A stretch of 22,373 bases of DNA from Candidatus Nitrosopumilus sp. (GTDB lineage: Archaea; Thermoproteota; Nitrososphaeria; Nitrososphaerales; Nitrosopumilaceae), in assembly GCA_016784625.1 (NCBI GenBank), contig JADHUF010000010.1, positions 1 to 22,373 of the forward strand, in the 5' to 3' direction. The position numbers and the translations under genes are program-made. Under the pieces are notes generated by a model that did no database searches, was not told the origin of the DNA, and saw only the letters and a program-made list of their open reading frames with translations. This document shows positions 6,546-13,592 of this stretch, piece after piece (within the stretch, counting starts at the first letter, position 1; every line of letters starts with the position of its first letter).

Positions 6546-6959
6546 GTGAACATCAAAAAAGTTGGAAATGTAATTTTGGCTGTAAATGACCTAGACAAGT
6601 CACTACAATTTTACCATGAAATTATAGGACTTCCAATCAAAAACCAAAGAAGATCTTGGATTGATTTGGGCACATCTGGGGCTTTATTGAGTTTACATCC
6701 AGCATCACTAACTGAACAACACATTGGAGGTTCCATTGACAATGGCATTACAATAGGATTTCTTGTCGGCGATGTAAAATCTGCAATAGAGGAATTAAAA
6801 GAAAAAGGCGTCAAGATTCATCGTGACATTGTAGAAAAAGATGCAGGAAAAAATGCAGTGATTTTGGATCCTGATGAATATTTAATTTCCTTGTTTGAGC
6901 CAATCTTTGATGATAAAGCTCAACAAACAGGTGGATATCAAGGATTTACACCAGCTTAA
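6546..6959 (+). CDS. VOC-superfamily (glyoxalase/bleomycin-resistance-like) protein
   Basis: A 137-residue vicinal-oxygen-chelate fold protein. Two beta-alpha-beta-beta-beta modules are visible: KKVGNVILAVNDLDKSLQFY and later GGSIDNGITIGFLVGDVKSA, ending DPDEYLISLFEP. Family members bind a metal and act as lyases, dioxygenases or binding proteins. Here the C-terminal metal Glu is plausible in LFEP, but the N-terminal ligand is Asn/Val rather than His (GNVILAV), so metal binding is uncertain. The open frame extends back into copy 2 of the RAM gene. GTG 6546 is chosen because the fold begins directly after it. It probably shares the mRNA of the two RAM genes, 34 nt downstream. Its stop overlaps the convergent gene by 4 nt. 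Confidence 0.82.
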   Translation: MNIKKVGNVILAVNDLDKSLQFYHEIIGLPIKNQRRSWIDLGTSGALLSLHPASLTEQHIGGSIDNGITIGFLVGDVKSAIEELKEKGVKIHRDIVEKDAGKNAVILDPDEYLISLFEPIFDDKAQQTGGYQGFTPA

Positions 6960-7342
6960 ATTATCTTTTTTATTGAATTGATAATCTTTTCTAAGTTTTT
7001 TTCTTTTCTATTTATTGAGACATAATAAGTAATATCGTTTTTTTGTAAAATTATAATAGTTATCTTTTGATGTTGTAAAAGTACATGTTCTAATTTTCCA
7101 ACTGTACTGGCAGTATTTTTTCTTAATGATATTAAAGTAGAAATTATAAAAAACTCATTTTTTACTTGTTCTGATTTTAATAAGGGTTTTAGATTTGAGC
7201 GAACTATTCCAGTTAAAGTTCTACCATATACATTGATGACTCCAGCATATCGCACACTATTTGATATTTTTAGAATACTTTGACATTGTTTTCTATATTT
7301 TATTATAGTCTCTTTCCACTTGTCTGCAGGAGTTTTTACCAT
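6956..7342 (-). CDS. Conserved thaumarchaeal protein, possibly roadblock/LC7-like
   Basis: A 128-residue protein with an N-terminal helix (ADKWKETIIKYRKQCQSIL). The core RYAGVINVYGRTLTGIV, ENTA-like RKNTASTVGKLEHVLLQHQ and KITIIILQKNDITYYVSI follows. This alternation (sensor-like strand, glycine turn, helix, two strands) is reminiscent of roadblock/LC7 or profilin-like folds, which often work with small GTPases or as scaffolds. I have a weak recollection of a thaumarchaeal DUF of this type and do not rely on it. A TATA-like ttattaatt lies about 25-33 nt upstream of ATG 7342. No neighbouring GTPase is present. Confidence 0.75.
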   Translation of the reverse strand: MVKTPADKWKETIIKYRKQCQSILKISNSVRYAGVINVYGRTLTGIVRSNLKPLLKSEQVKNEFFIISTLISLRKNTASTVGKLEHVLLQHQKITIIILQKNDITYYVSINRKEKNLEKIINSIKKII

Positions 7343-7398
7343 TATTAAAATTGATTTTGAATAATTAATAAGGATTTTTACTAATTAGAAAATAATTT

Positions 7399-7776
7399 TT
7401 AATGATGTTTAGGTGTGTTTTCTTTTTCTAATTTTTTCTTTAACATGGAATTTTCTTTAAACAGTTTATCATTTTCAGTTCGAAGTGTTTGAACTGAATT
7501 TTGGCTAGTAAATAGCGGATGTCCAGGTGGAACAATAGTGGAATCCATTGACAATAGTCCTGCGGCATGTTGCTGATACATGCGTTGAAATCCTTCTAGT
7601 TTTTGATTTATAGTTGCAACTTCTTGTGAAAATTGCTCTTTCATTGGATTTTCATAAATTTTGAACATTGGATGTGTTAATCCTGGAGGTAATCTAGGAA
7701 ATTGCAATGCTCGATGTGGAATGTTTGGATTTAACCCATAGAGGTTCTCTAGGTGTTTTATGACGTGATTTTCCAC
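7399..7776 (-). CDS. Hypothetical protein with C-terminal coiled coil
   Basis: A 125-residue protein starting with GTG. The N-terminal half is rich in Pro and aromatic residues (NIPHRALQFPRLPPGLTHPM). A helical stretch (QEVATINQKLEGFQRMYQQH) and a C-terminal coiled coil with basic end (LRTENDKLFKENSMLKKKLE) follow. No domain is recognised. The pattern of a proline-rich head and a coiled-coil tail suggests a scaffold or oligomerising protein. It is upstream of, and on the same strand as, the roadblock-like gene, 56 nt away, but each has its own possible promoter. Confidence 0.68.
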   Translation of the reverse strand: MENHVIKHLENLYGLNPNIPHRALQFPRLPPGLTHPMFKIYENPMKEQFSQEVATINQKLEGFQRMYQQHAAGLLSMDSTIVPPGHPLFTSQNSVQTLRTENDKLFKENSMLKKKLEKENTPKHH

Positions 7777-7869
7777 AAAATGAGTCGATATTTACCATAT
7801 TTCTGCTTTGCTTTAGTCGTTTGATATACTGTTTAGTAAACTCTCAGTTGTTTTAACTCAACTTGAGCT

Positions 7870-7909
7870 GATCGCTGATCCTTATAGATTCTCAATTTGG
7901 ATCGCAGAT
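7870..7909 (+). promoter_or_regulatory. Promoter with paired 10-bp direct repeats
   Basis: The TATA-like ttatag at 7882-7887 lies 27-32 nt before ATG 7914. It is flanked by two near-identical repeats, gatcgctgat (7870-7879) and gatcgcagat (7900-7909), whose starts are 30 bp apart, about three helical turns. The first is also half-palindromic (gatc-gct-gatc). Two more short palindromes lie upstream: gtttagtaaac at 7831-7841 and ctcaacttgag at 7857-7867. The arrangement suggests binding sites for a regulator around the promoter. Confidence 0.45.
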
Positions 7910-7913
7910 ACAC

Positions 7914-8057
7914 ATGACTGAAACAAAAAAATGTCTAAAATGTAAAAAAGACATCATGGAAGAAGAACTACATAAGATTGTAATTTATGTTGTTCAAGAA
8001 AAATTCACTGAACATCACTATGAGCATGTTGAATGTCCAGATAGATTTACTGTTTAA
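7914..8057 (+). CDS. Cys-rich microprotein, 47 residues
   Basis: A short gene reading MTETKKCLKCKKDIMEEELH, ending in VECPDRFTV. Cys7 and Cys10 form a C-x2-C knuckle; Cys41 and the histidines at 34, 35 and 38 could complete a zinc site. No known family is recognised, but the composition, TATA box and repeats upstream support a real gene. The product may be a zinc-binding adaptor. Eleven bases separate its stop from the stop of the convergent cyclase gene. Confidence 0.65.
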   Translation: MTETKKCLKCKKDIMEEELHKIVIYVVQEKFTEHHYEHVECPDRFTV

Positions 8058-8068
8058 TGATTAAATTA

Positions 8069-8890
8069 CTAAAGTTGTACTTTATGTTCATAAACTTTGT
8101 AGATTTCACCAGTTAATCTAGAACGATATTTCCATTCATGATTCTTCCAAATGATTTGAGTGAATTCACTTTGTAAATCTGGATTCAATTTTTGAAACAC
8201 ATCATATCCAATTAAGATTTGATTAGGTTTTGCCATTAATTGGATTTTTGCAGCAATATTAATTGCAGGCCCCATTATATCTATTTGAGAATTTATTTTA
8301 TCTGCTCCATATCTTACTACAATATTTTGTCCAAAATCAACTCCAATCTTTACCATCAAGTCTGGATAGTCATACTGATTCAGAATTGGATTAATTCCTT
8401 TTTGAATAATCTCAATCATTGATTTTGCACAATTTAATGCATCATCTGCTGATCCTGTTCCGTAAACATCATCTTCATCTGAAACAAAATATCCTATTAC
8501 TGCATCACCTACAAATTTTAATACATACCCATGATATTTCCTAATCACAGCAGCCATCTCTTGTGAAAATGAACTTATGATTATCGCTATTTTTTCTGCA
8601 GGCATTTCTAATGTCATCGTAGTTGAACCAACTAAATCAACATATAGTACCACCATATCTAATTTTGAAAATGCATGTTTTCTTAGAAATTTATCTGATT
8701 CATTAATTACTCCTAAATATTGATAACCTTGTTTAAGTGCCCCCCAAACTCTTTTTTGAGTTTCTAAAATTAGAGTTTCTGAATCTTGAACTTTATCTTT
8801 AGTAATATTCATATTGATACCAACACCGTGTGCATCCTTTGATGTTTCAGTTCCTTGCTTTGTATTATTTTCATCGTTATTTTCTACCAT
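8069..8890 (-). CDS. Class III adenylate/guanylate cyclase-like protein
   Basis: A 273-residue protein with one cyclase homology domain (about 77-235) after a hydrophilic N-terminus. Expected catalytic residues: metal Asp85 (YVDLVGST) and Asp129 (KFVGDAVIGYF); purine-selecting Lys125 and Asp204 (SQIDIMGP), which point to ATP; ribose/phosphate Asn211 (GPAINIAAK). The transition-state Arg, four residues after that Asn, is replaced by Lys215. Activity is therefore likely but possibly weakened. Class III enzymes work as dimers and make cAMP or cGMP. No membrane helix or sensor domain is visible, so it should be cytosolic. A purine-rich aaggaagg about 6-13 nt upstream serves as ribosome site; it lies 12 nt after the zinc-ribbon gene, which should share its mRNA. 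Confidence 0.85.
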   Translation of the reverse strand: MVENNDENNTKQGTETSKDAHGVGINMNITKDKVQDSETLILETQKRVWGALKQGYQYLGVINESDKFLRKHAFSKLDMVVLYVDLVGSTTMTLEMPAEKIAIIISSFSQEMAAVIRKYHGYVLKFVGDAVIGYFVSDEDDVYGTGSADDALNCAKSMIEIIQKGINPILNQYDYPDLMVKIGVDFGQNIVVRYGADKINSQIDIMGPAINIAAKIQLMAKPNQILIGYDVFQKLNPDLQSEFTQIIWKNHEWKYRSRLTGEIYKVYEHKVQL

Positions 8891-8902
8891 CTCTGTCCTT
8901 CC

Positions 8903-9025
8903 TTATTCTAGTGGAAAATCAACACTACAACTAGTACATTTTCCTCTCTTTCCCTTGTATTTTTCATCATAATACTCTGTAATTTCTCCATTACAATGAT
9001 TACACCTAGTTCTTGATTCTTTCAT
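8903..9025 (-). CDS. 40-residue zinc-ribbon protein upstream of the cyclase
   Basis: The product reads MKESRTRCNHCNGEITEYYD and ends with GKCTSCSVDFPLE. Two C-x2-C knuckles, Cys8/Cys11 and Cys30/Cys33, are separated by 18 residues, the layout of a minimal treble-clef or zinc ribbon. It is followed after 12 nt by the cyclase gene, whose ribosome site overlaps its tail. Its own ATG has a TATA-like ctaaata at about 9047-9053. Operon position suggests it acts with the cyclase as a partner or regulator; this is inference. The gene is too short for usual ORF thresholds. Confidence 0.72.
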   Translation of the reverse strand: MKESRTRCNHCNGEITEYYDEKYKGKRGKCTSCSVDFPLE

Positions 9026-9096
9026 GCCTAGAATCAAAATTATGTCTATTTAGATATTGATGAAGGTTTAAGGTAAACAATAATTGGCTATTTCTT

Positions 9097-9936
9097 ATGC
9101 GTCTAGGTACAAGATCTCCCAATGATTTTATTCAAACATTAAATCAAAGAAACGACGAAATTCAAAAATTATTTCTTTCAAAGATGACAGATCTCACAAA
9201 AATGATCGATGTAGAGGTTATGCTTGGAGATTCTACTGTAACAAAGCAAAAATCATTTGATCCAAAACAAGTTATGGATTATTTTCAAAAAATTAATAAA
9301 AATTTTACAGATTGGTCATTACAAGATGTTTCAATTACTAACAATGAGGATCTTCGAAGAATTTTTACAAAGTTTGAGATAATGGAAGGAAATTATTTAA
9401 TTTCAGGACACATGTCATTACAATTCCATGTGTTGTTATATTACAAACCAGATCAACGTGTACTTGATTGCCAAAAAGAATTATCTAAGATTGTAGATTT
9501 AACAAAAAATAGTGAACAACAAATTTCTGATAATAGTGATCAATTCGTCTTAAATAAATTAAAAGAAATGGGATACAAAGATTTTGATCATCAAAAACTA
9601 TTTGAAGTATTTTATGAAAATGATGAATTTAGAGAAAAAGTTTATGCTGAAATTGAAAAAGATGCAGGAGTAGACTTTCAAGAATTATCTGAAAAAAAGA
9701 CAAAGTTGTTTAATGAACTTGATTCTCTTTTAATTGAAACTTATCAAACCACTCCAGTACTAATTGATGATAGTAGATTAGTTTCTGGTGAAGAAGGATG
9801 TTTATGTACTGTAGATTTAGAATTTGTTAAAAACAAAAACAAAGAAGGTTTGTTTGATCCAAGAAAAATATCTGAATCAGTTAAAGAAAATATTTTAAAA
9901 CGTTTAGATGAACTTGAAAAAATTATTAATTTATAA
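9097..9936 (+). CDS. Hypothetical protein, 279 residues
   Basis: An acidic, mostly helical protein starting MRLGTRSPNDFIQTLNQRND. The middle has alternating strands (RRIFTKFEIMEGNYLISGHM, FHVLLYYKPDQRVLDC). A C-terminal helix bundle contains FDHQKLFEVFYENDEFREKV and KKTKLFNELDSLLIETYQ. One segment, SGEEGCLCTVDLEF, carries a C-x-C pair. I recognise no domain. A TATA-like gtttaagg at 9066-9073 lies 24-31 nt before the ATG. It diverges from the zinc-ribbon/cyclase operon across a 71-bp gap, so the two units could be co-regulated. A nested inverted repeat lies 12 nt after its stop. Confidence 0.75.
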   Translation: MRLGTRSPNDFIQTLNQRNDEIQKLFLSKMTDLTKMIDVEVMLGDSTVTKQKSFDPKQVMDYFQKINKNFTDWSLQDVSITNNEDLRRIFTKFEIMEGNYLISGHMSLQFHVLLYYKPDQRVLDCQKELSKIVDLTKNSEQQISDNSDQFVLNKLKEMGYKDFDHQKLFEVFYENDEFREKVYAEIEKDAGVDFQELSEKKTKLFNELDSLLIETYQTTPVLIDDSRLVSGEEGCLCTVDLEFVKNKNKEGLFDPRKISESVKENILKRLDELEKIINL

Positions 9937-9948
9937 TAAAACCAAAGA

Positions 9949-9987
9949 ATCGGAAATTGAGAGGTTTTCTCAAAGGGGAGATCCGAT
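9949..9987. promoter_or_regulatory. Nested inverted repeat between two genes
   Basis: Inner arms ttgaga (9957-9962) and tctcaa (9968-9973) enclose a 5-nt loop. Outer arms atcgga (9949-9954) and tccgat (9982-9987) enclose the whole, with 2- and 8-base internal spacers. It lies after the stop of the 279-residue gene and 7 bp before the ilvA TATA box. It may be a 3' hairpin of the first gene or a double operator for the second; the sequence cannot decide. Confidence 0.45.
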
Positions 9988-9993
9988 CCTTTG

Positions 9994-10004
9994 ATATATT
10001 TTTA
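9994..10004 (+). promoter_or_regulatory. Probable promoter of threonine ammonia-lyase gene
   Basis: A strong TATA-like atatattttta lies here, predicting transcription start near 10025. A second candidate, cataaaag at 10046-10053, predicts a start near 10076. Either would give a leader if translation begins at 10119, unlike most genes in the window. Confidence 0.4.
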
Positions 10005-10118
10005 ACGACATTCTTGAACTATTTAGTTATTCCTTCAAATTTACGCATAAAAGTTAACATGATGTCCAATTGTTGTATAGAAGAAGTCAAATACGCCCCA
10101 TTACTAGCAACATTTCCA

Positions 10119-11327
10119 ATGGATCCTTCATACGATGAAATCCTAAAAGCAAACTCAATGCGAGGAAATGAAATAAAAAAAACCCCTTTAATTCATTCAC
10201 CTACGTTTAGTGATCTTACGGATTCTGATGTTTATCTAAAGGCAGAGTTTCGACAACGAACTGGTTCATTTAAAATCCGTGGGGCATATTATAAAATCAA
10301 ATTATTATCCGACGAAGAAAAAAAACACGGAGTGGTTGCAGCATCTGCAGGTAATCATGCGCAAGGTATGGCATTTGCATCATCATTGGAAAGAATTCCT
10401 TGTACTATAGTAATGCCAAAAAATGCATCTCCTGCAAAAGTAGCAGCCACTAGAGGGTATGGTGCTAATGTTATTTTAGAAGGAACAAATTATGATGAAT
10501 CATCTGCGAAAGCAAAAAAAATTGCCAAAGAAACAGGGGCAACTATGATACATGCCTTTGATGATCCCCAAATTATTGCAGCTCAAGGAGTTATAGGATT
10601 AGAAATCTTAGAAGACCTCCCAGATGTAGATGAAGTTTATCTTCCAATAGGTGGCGGGGGTTTGGCTGCTGGAACTTTAATTGCAATTAAAGAAAAAAAT
10701 CCAAACATTAGAGTAGTTGGTGTTCAATCAAAATCATTCCCATCAATGTATGAATCAATCAAACAAGGGTCAGTAACTTCAAGTGGCGGTGCACGAACAA
10801 TTGCAGATGGTATTTCTGTAAAAATACCCGGCCAAATCACATTTAATATAATTCGTGAATTAATAGATGAAGTTGTTTTAGTTGATGATACAGAAATCAC
10901 AAAAGCAATGTTTCTACTAATGGAAAGAATGAAGTTTGTTGTAGAACCTGCAGGTGCTGCAAGTTTAGCATATTTGATTTCAAATAAACCTGCACCTGGA
11001 AAGAAAGTAGTTGCAGTTCTCGCAGGAGGAAATGTGGATATGTATCTTTTAGGTCAAATTGTAGACAAAGGTCTTGCAGCTATGGGTCGTTTGTTAAAAC
11101 TATCAATATTATTGCCTGATAGACCAGGTGCATTCAAAGAAATTGTAGATGAAATAACTTTGGCAAATGCAAACATTGTAGAAGTAGTTCATGATAGATT
11201 AAGTTCAAATATTAACGCAGGTTCAGCTGGAGTGACGTTAAGTCTTGAAACTCAAGGACAAGAGCAAGCAAATCTGTTAATTGAGTCACTAAAAAAGAAA
11301 AATATTCAATTCACTTTACTAACTTAA
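10119..11327 (+). CDS. ilvA: Threonine ammonia-lyase with C-terminal ACT domain
   Basis: PLP enzyme of fold type II that deaminates threonine (and serine) to 2-oxobutyrate plus ammonia, the first step of isoleucine synthesis by that route. From ATG 10119 the product is 402 residues, the usual size of the medium form. PLP lysine is Lys52 in TGSFKIRGAYY; SAGNHAQG (77-84) holds the substrate; the phosphate-binding loop GGGGLAAG is at 178-185. An ACT domain fills about 326-402 (LKLSILLPDRPGAFKEIVDE), where allosteric ligands bind in this family. In-frame ATGs at 10059 and 10062 would add about 20 residues (NCCIEEVKYAPLLATFP) not typical of the family; 10119 is preferred but not certain. Some homologues instead serve serine dehydration or catabolism. 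Confidence 0.9.
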   Translation: MDPSYDEILKANSMRGNEIKKTPLIHSPTFSDLTDSDVYLKAEFRQRTGSFKIRGAYYKIKLLSDEEKKHGVVAASAGNHAQGMAFASSLERIPCTIVMPKNASPAKVAATRGYGANVILEGTNYDESSAKAKKIAKETGATMIHAFDDPQIIAAQGVIGLEILEDLPDVDEVYLPIGGGGLAAGTLIAIKEKNPNIRVVGVQSKSFPSMYESIKQGSVTSSGGARTIADGISVKIPGQITFNIIRELIDEVVLVDDTEITKAMFLLMERMKFVVEPAGAASLAYLISNKPAPGKKVVAVLAGGNVDMYLLGQIVDKGLAAMGRLLKLSILLPDRPGAFKEIVDEITLANANIVEVVHDRLSSNINAGSAGVTLSLETQGQEQANLLIESLKKKNIQFTLLT

Positions 11328-11328
11328 A

Positions 11329-11904
11329 TTATTTGAATTTTTTCTTGGTAAATTTAGAAAGACCTTCTTTCTTTAATTGATCAGACTCTTTCATGACAGA
11401 ATCATGTTGATCAGATTTGTGTTGTTTTAACTTCTTTTTCAAATCTGGAAATTCATTTGCAAGAATTTTCATAGCATAAATTCCGGCATTGCCTGATTTG
11501 TTAATTCCAACAGATACAACAGGAGATCCTGATGGCATTTCTGTAATGGATAATAATGAATCTAATCCTCCAAATGCAGAAAATTTTGCAGTATCTGTTT
11601 TTTTTGAATGTTTATCATTATACACTAGTATTGGCACTCCGATAACTGGAATGATCGTGTGTGACGCAATCATACCTGGTAGGTGGGCAGCCCCTCCAGC
11701 TCCTGCAATGATTACTTTGAATCCCATTTTTTCAGCATGTTTTGCATAATCTGCCAATCTAGCAGGGGTTCTGTGTGCAGAAACAATTTGATCTTCATGT
11801 TTAATTTTAAATTCATCTAAAATCTCAGCTGCTCCATGCATAATTCTACTATCAGAACTAGAACCCATAATTATTCCAACTAAGGGTTTTTTTGAATACG
11901 TCAC
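11329..11904 (-). CDS. purE: N5-carboxyaminoimidazole ribonucleotide mutase, PurE
   Basis: A 191-residue class I PurE, which rearranges N5-CAIR to CAIR in purine synthesis. Motifs are GIIMGSSSDS near the N-terminus, VSAHRTPARL with the catalytic His44, and AGAGGAAHLPGMIAS. The start is GTG 11904, with gttatagata at 11931-11940 as TATA-like box. The open frame extends further but lacks any PurE homology there. The C-terminal 30 or so residues (DQHDSVMKESDQLKKEGLSK and then a basic TKKKFK end) form a Lys-rich extension beyond the normal domain. Its partner purK lies next door but on the opposite strand, and the convergent ilvA gene ends 1 nt from its stop. Confidence 0.93.
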   Translation of the reverse strand: MTYSKKPLVGIIMGSSSDSRIMHGAAEILDEFKIKHEDQIVSAHRTPARLADYAKHAEKMGFKVIIAGAGGAAHLPGMIASHTIIPVIGVPILVYNDKHSKKTDTAKFSAFGGLDSLLSITEMPSGSPVVSVGINKSGNAGIYAMKILANEFPDLKKKLKQHKSDQHDSVMKESDQLKKEGLSKFTKKKFK

Positions 11905-11930
11905 AATATTAGAAAAAACTAGAGAGTAAT

Positions 11931-11990
11931 TATCTATAACTATTAGAAAAAAACAAACAAAATTGTTCAAATTAACATTATCTATTTTTA
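11931..11990. promoter_or_regulatory. Divergent promoter region between purE and purK
   Basis: The 99-bp gap holds a minus-strand TATA-like gttatagata (11931-11940) for purE and a plus-strand ctattttta (11982-11990) for purK. The latter best fits purK starting at ATG 12010 or 12013. The stretch between, 11941-11981, is A-rich without a clear palindrome. A shared regulator is possible. Confidence 0.45.
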
Positions 11991-12003
11991 GTCCATAACA
12001 CTG

Positions 12004-13155
12004 ATGGATATGATGGCAAAAATTCTTGGGATTATTGGAGGAGGACAACTTGGAATGATGATTACAGAGGCAGCAAAGAAAATGCCAGAACACATATCAA
12101 AAATAATAGTGCTAGATCCAACTGAAAACTGTCCTGCAGCACAAGTTGGCGCTGAACAAATCATTGCAGATTTCAAAGACAAAGATGCAATTATTGAATT
12201 ATCCAATAAATCAGATATAATTACCTACGAGATAGAGTCTGGAGACAGTGATGTTTTAAAATCTGTTGAAAAAAATGCAGAGATAAACCCATCTCCTGAA
12301 ACATTAAAAACTATTCAAGACAAATTTTTACAAAAATCTCTCCTAATTGAAAACAACATACCAGTTTCAGAATTTATCAAAATAGAAAAAATTAATGATA
12401 TCAAAGATGGTTTGAAAAAATTTGGATTTCCTGTATTACTTAAAGCAAGAAGAGATGCTTATGATGGTAGAGGTAATTTCAAAATCAATTCAGATAATGA
12501 AATTCAAGAAGCATTTGATTATTTTAAAGGACAAAATCTATTACTAGAAAAATTTGTTCCCTTTAAAATGGAAGTATCAGTTATTGCATCAAGAAACACT
12601 AAAGGCCAAATCAAAACATATCCTTTAGTTGAAAACATTCATGAAGAAAACATTCTACGTGAGACAATAGCTCCTGCAAGAGTTACAGATGAAGTCACAA
12701 AAAAAGCAGAACAAATTGCAGAAAAAACAATGACAGTTCTTAAAGGAGCTGGGGTTTTTGGAATAGAAATGTTCGTTACACAAGATAATGATGTTATGAT
12801 AAATGAAATTGCACCTAGAGTGCATAATTCAGGTCATCATACATTACAATCTAGTGAAACTTCTCAGTTTGAACAGCACCTAAGAGCAATTTTAGGTTTG
12901 GAACTTGGAAGTACTAAATTAATTCACAACACAATAATGTACAATATTTTAGGAACAAAAGAATTTGAAGGAGAATATCGTCCACTAGATATTTCTCAAG
13001 ATAATTTATTTTTGAAAATGTATGGTAAAAAAATTTCAAAACCTTCCAGAAAATTAGGACATTTTAATCTAGTTGGAGTACATGGGGAGTCAATTGATCA
13101 GTTATTAGAAAAATTAGATACGCTTAAAGAAAAAACAGTTGTTCAGTCTATCTAA
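12004..13155 (+). CDS. purK: N5-carboxyaminoimidazole ribonucleotide synthetase, PurK
   Basis: A 383-residue ATP-grasp enzyme that makes N5-CAIR from AIR, bicarbonate and ATP, feeding PurE. Domains in order: N-terminal Rossmann-like part with LGIIGGGQLGMMI; ATP-grasp domain with LLKARRDAYDGRGNF, EVSVIASR and FGIEMFVTQDNDVMINEIAP; and the typical RVHNSGHHT, TSQFEQHLRAILGLELG segment; then a small C-terminal domain. ATG 12004 is the longest start; ATGs at 12010 and 12013 (MAKILGI...) fit the TATA position better and lose only 2-3 residues. Having both PurK and a class I PurE means the bacterial-type two-step route is used. Confidence 0.95.
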   Translation: MDMMAKILGIIGGGQLGMMITEAAKKMPEHISKIIVLDPTENCPAAQVGAEQIIADFKDKDAIIELSNKSDIITYEIESGDSDVLKSVEKNAEINPSPETLKTIQDKFLQKSLLIENNIPVSEFIKIEKINDIKDGLKKFGFPVLLKARRDAYDGRGNFKINSDNEIQEAFDYFKGQNLLLEKFVPFKMEVSVIASRNTKGQIKTYPLVENIHEENILRETIAPARVTDEVTKKAEQIAEKTMTVLKGAGVFGIEMFVTQDNDVMINEIAPRVHNSGHHTLQSSETSQFEQHLRAILGLELGSTKLIHNTIMYNILGTKEFEGEYRPLDISQDNLFLKMYGKKISKPSRKLGHFNLVGVHGESIDQLLEKLDTLKEKTVVQSI

Positions 13156-13189
13156 TTAGATTTATTAGTTGTTGGTAGAAGTATGGAAT

Positions 13190-13582
13190 ATGGCTCTAAC
13201 TGCAGCATTAATTATTACCAGTATTGCAGTTAGTTTACTTGTAATTTATGGTGTAGATGTCATTGTAGGATATAGTGCAGATAACGGTGAAGGATTCATT
13301 CCCTTTGATCATAAAACAAGAGGAATGGGATTAGGTCTCCCTGCATTGATATTGCCAATTATTGCATATTTTATTTCCAGAAAAGAATCTTCTAAAGGCC
13401 TTGGAATCTTGATAATTGTTTCAGGTATTTTGATCCTTATTGGAGGTGCAGTTGTAATTGGAAATGCAGATCCTGCAGACGCAGAAGAATCTGGAAGAAA
13501 TGTACTTTCTGAAACAATTCCATTAATTATCGCAGGACTAATACAGATTGGATTAGGCATACTTAAAATCAAAAAATCCTAA
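13190..13582 (+). CDS. Small membrane protein with four predicted helices
   Basis: A 130-residue integral membrane protein. Hydrophobic segments: about 1-24 (LTAALIITSIAVSLLVIYGV), 47-62 (GLPALILPIIAYFI), 70-89 (LGILIIVSGILILIGGAVVI) and 107-125 (IPLIIAGLIQIGLGILKI). Loops are short; the longest carry SADNGEGFIPFDHKTRGMG and NADPADAEESGRN. ATG 13190 is preferred over TTG 13169 because tttatta at 13161-13167 lies 23-29 nt upstream. No family is recognised. Two small soluble genes follow within 10 and 4 nt, forming a probable operon. Confidence 0.72.
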   Translation: MALTAALIITSIAVSLLVIYGVDVIVGYSADNGEGFIPFDHKTRGMGLGLPALILPIIAYFISRKESSKGLGILIIVSGILILIGGAVVIGNADPADAEESGRNVLSETIPLIIAGLIQIGLGILKIKKS

Positions 13583-13592
13583 TTGACAAACA

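Noticed and set aside
9957..10118. N-terminal extension of threonine ammonia-lyase from TTG 9957
   Set aside because: The frame runs through the nested inverted repeat and the TATA box, and the sequence is not family-like.
11905..12093. Upstream extension of the purE frame
   Set aside because: It covers the divergent promoter region and the start of purK, and the translated part has no PurE homology.
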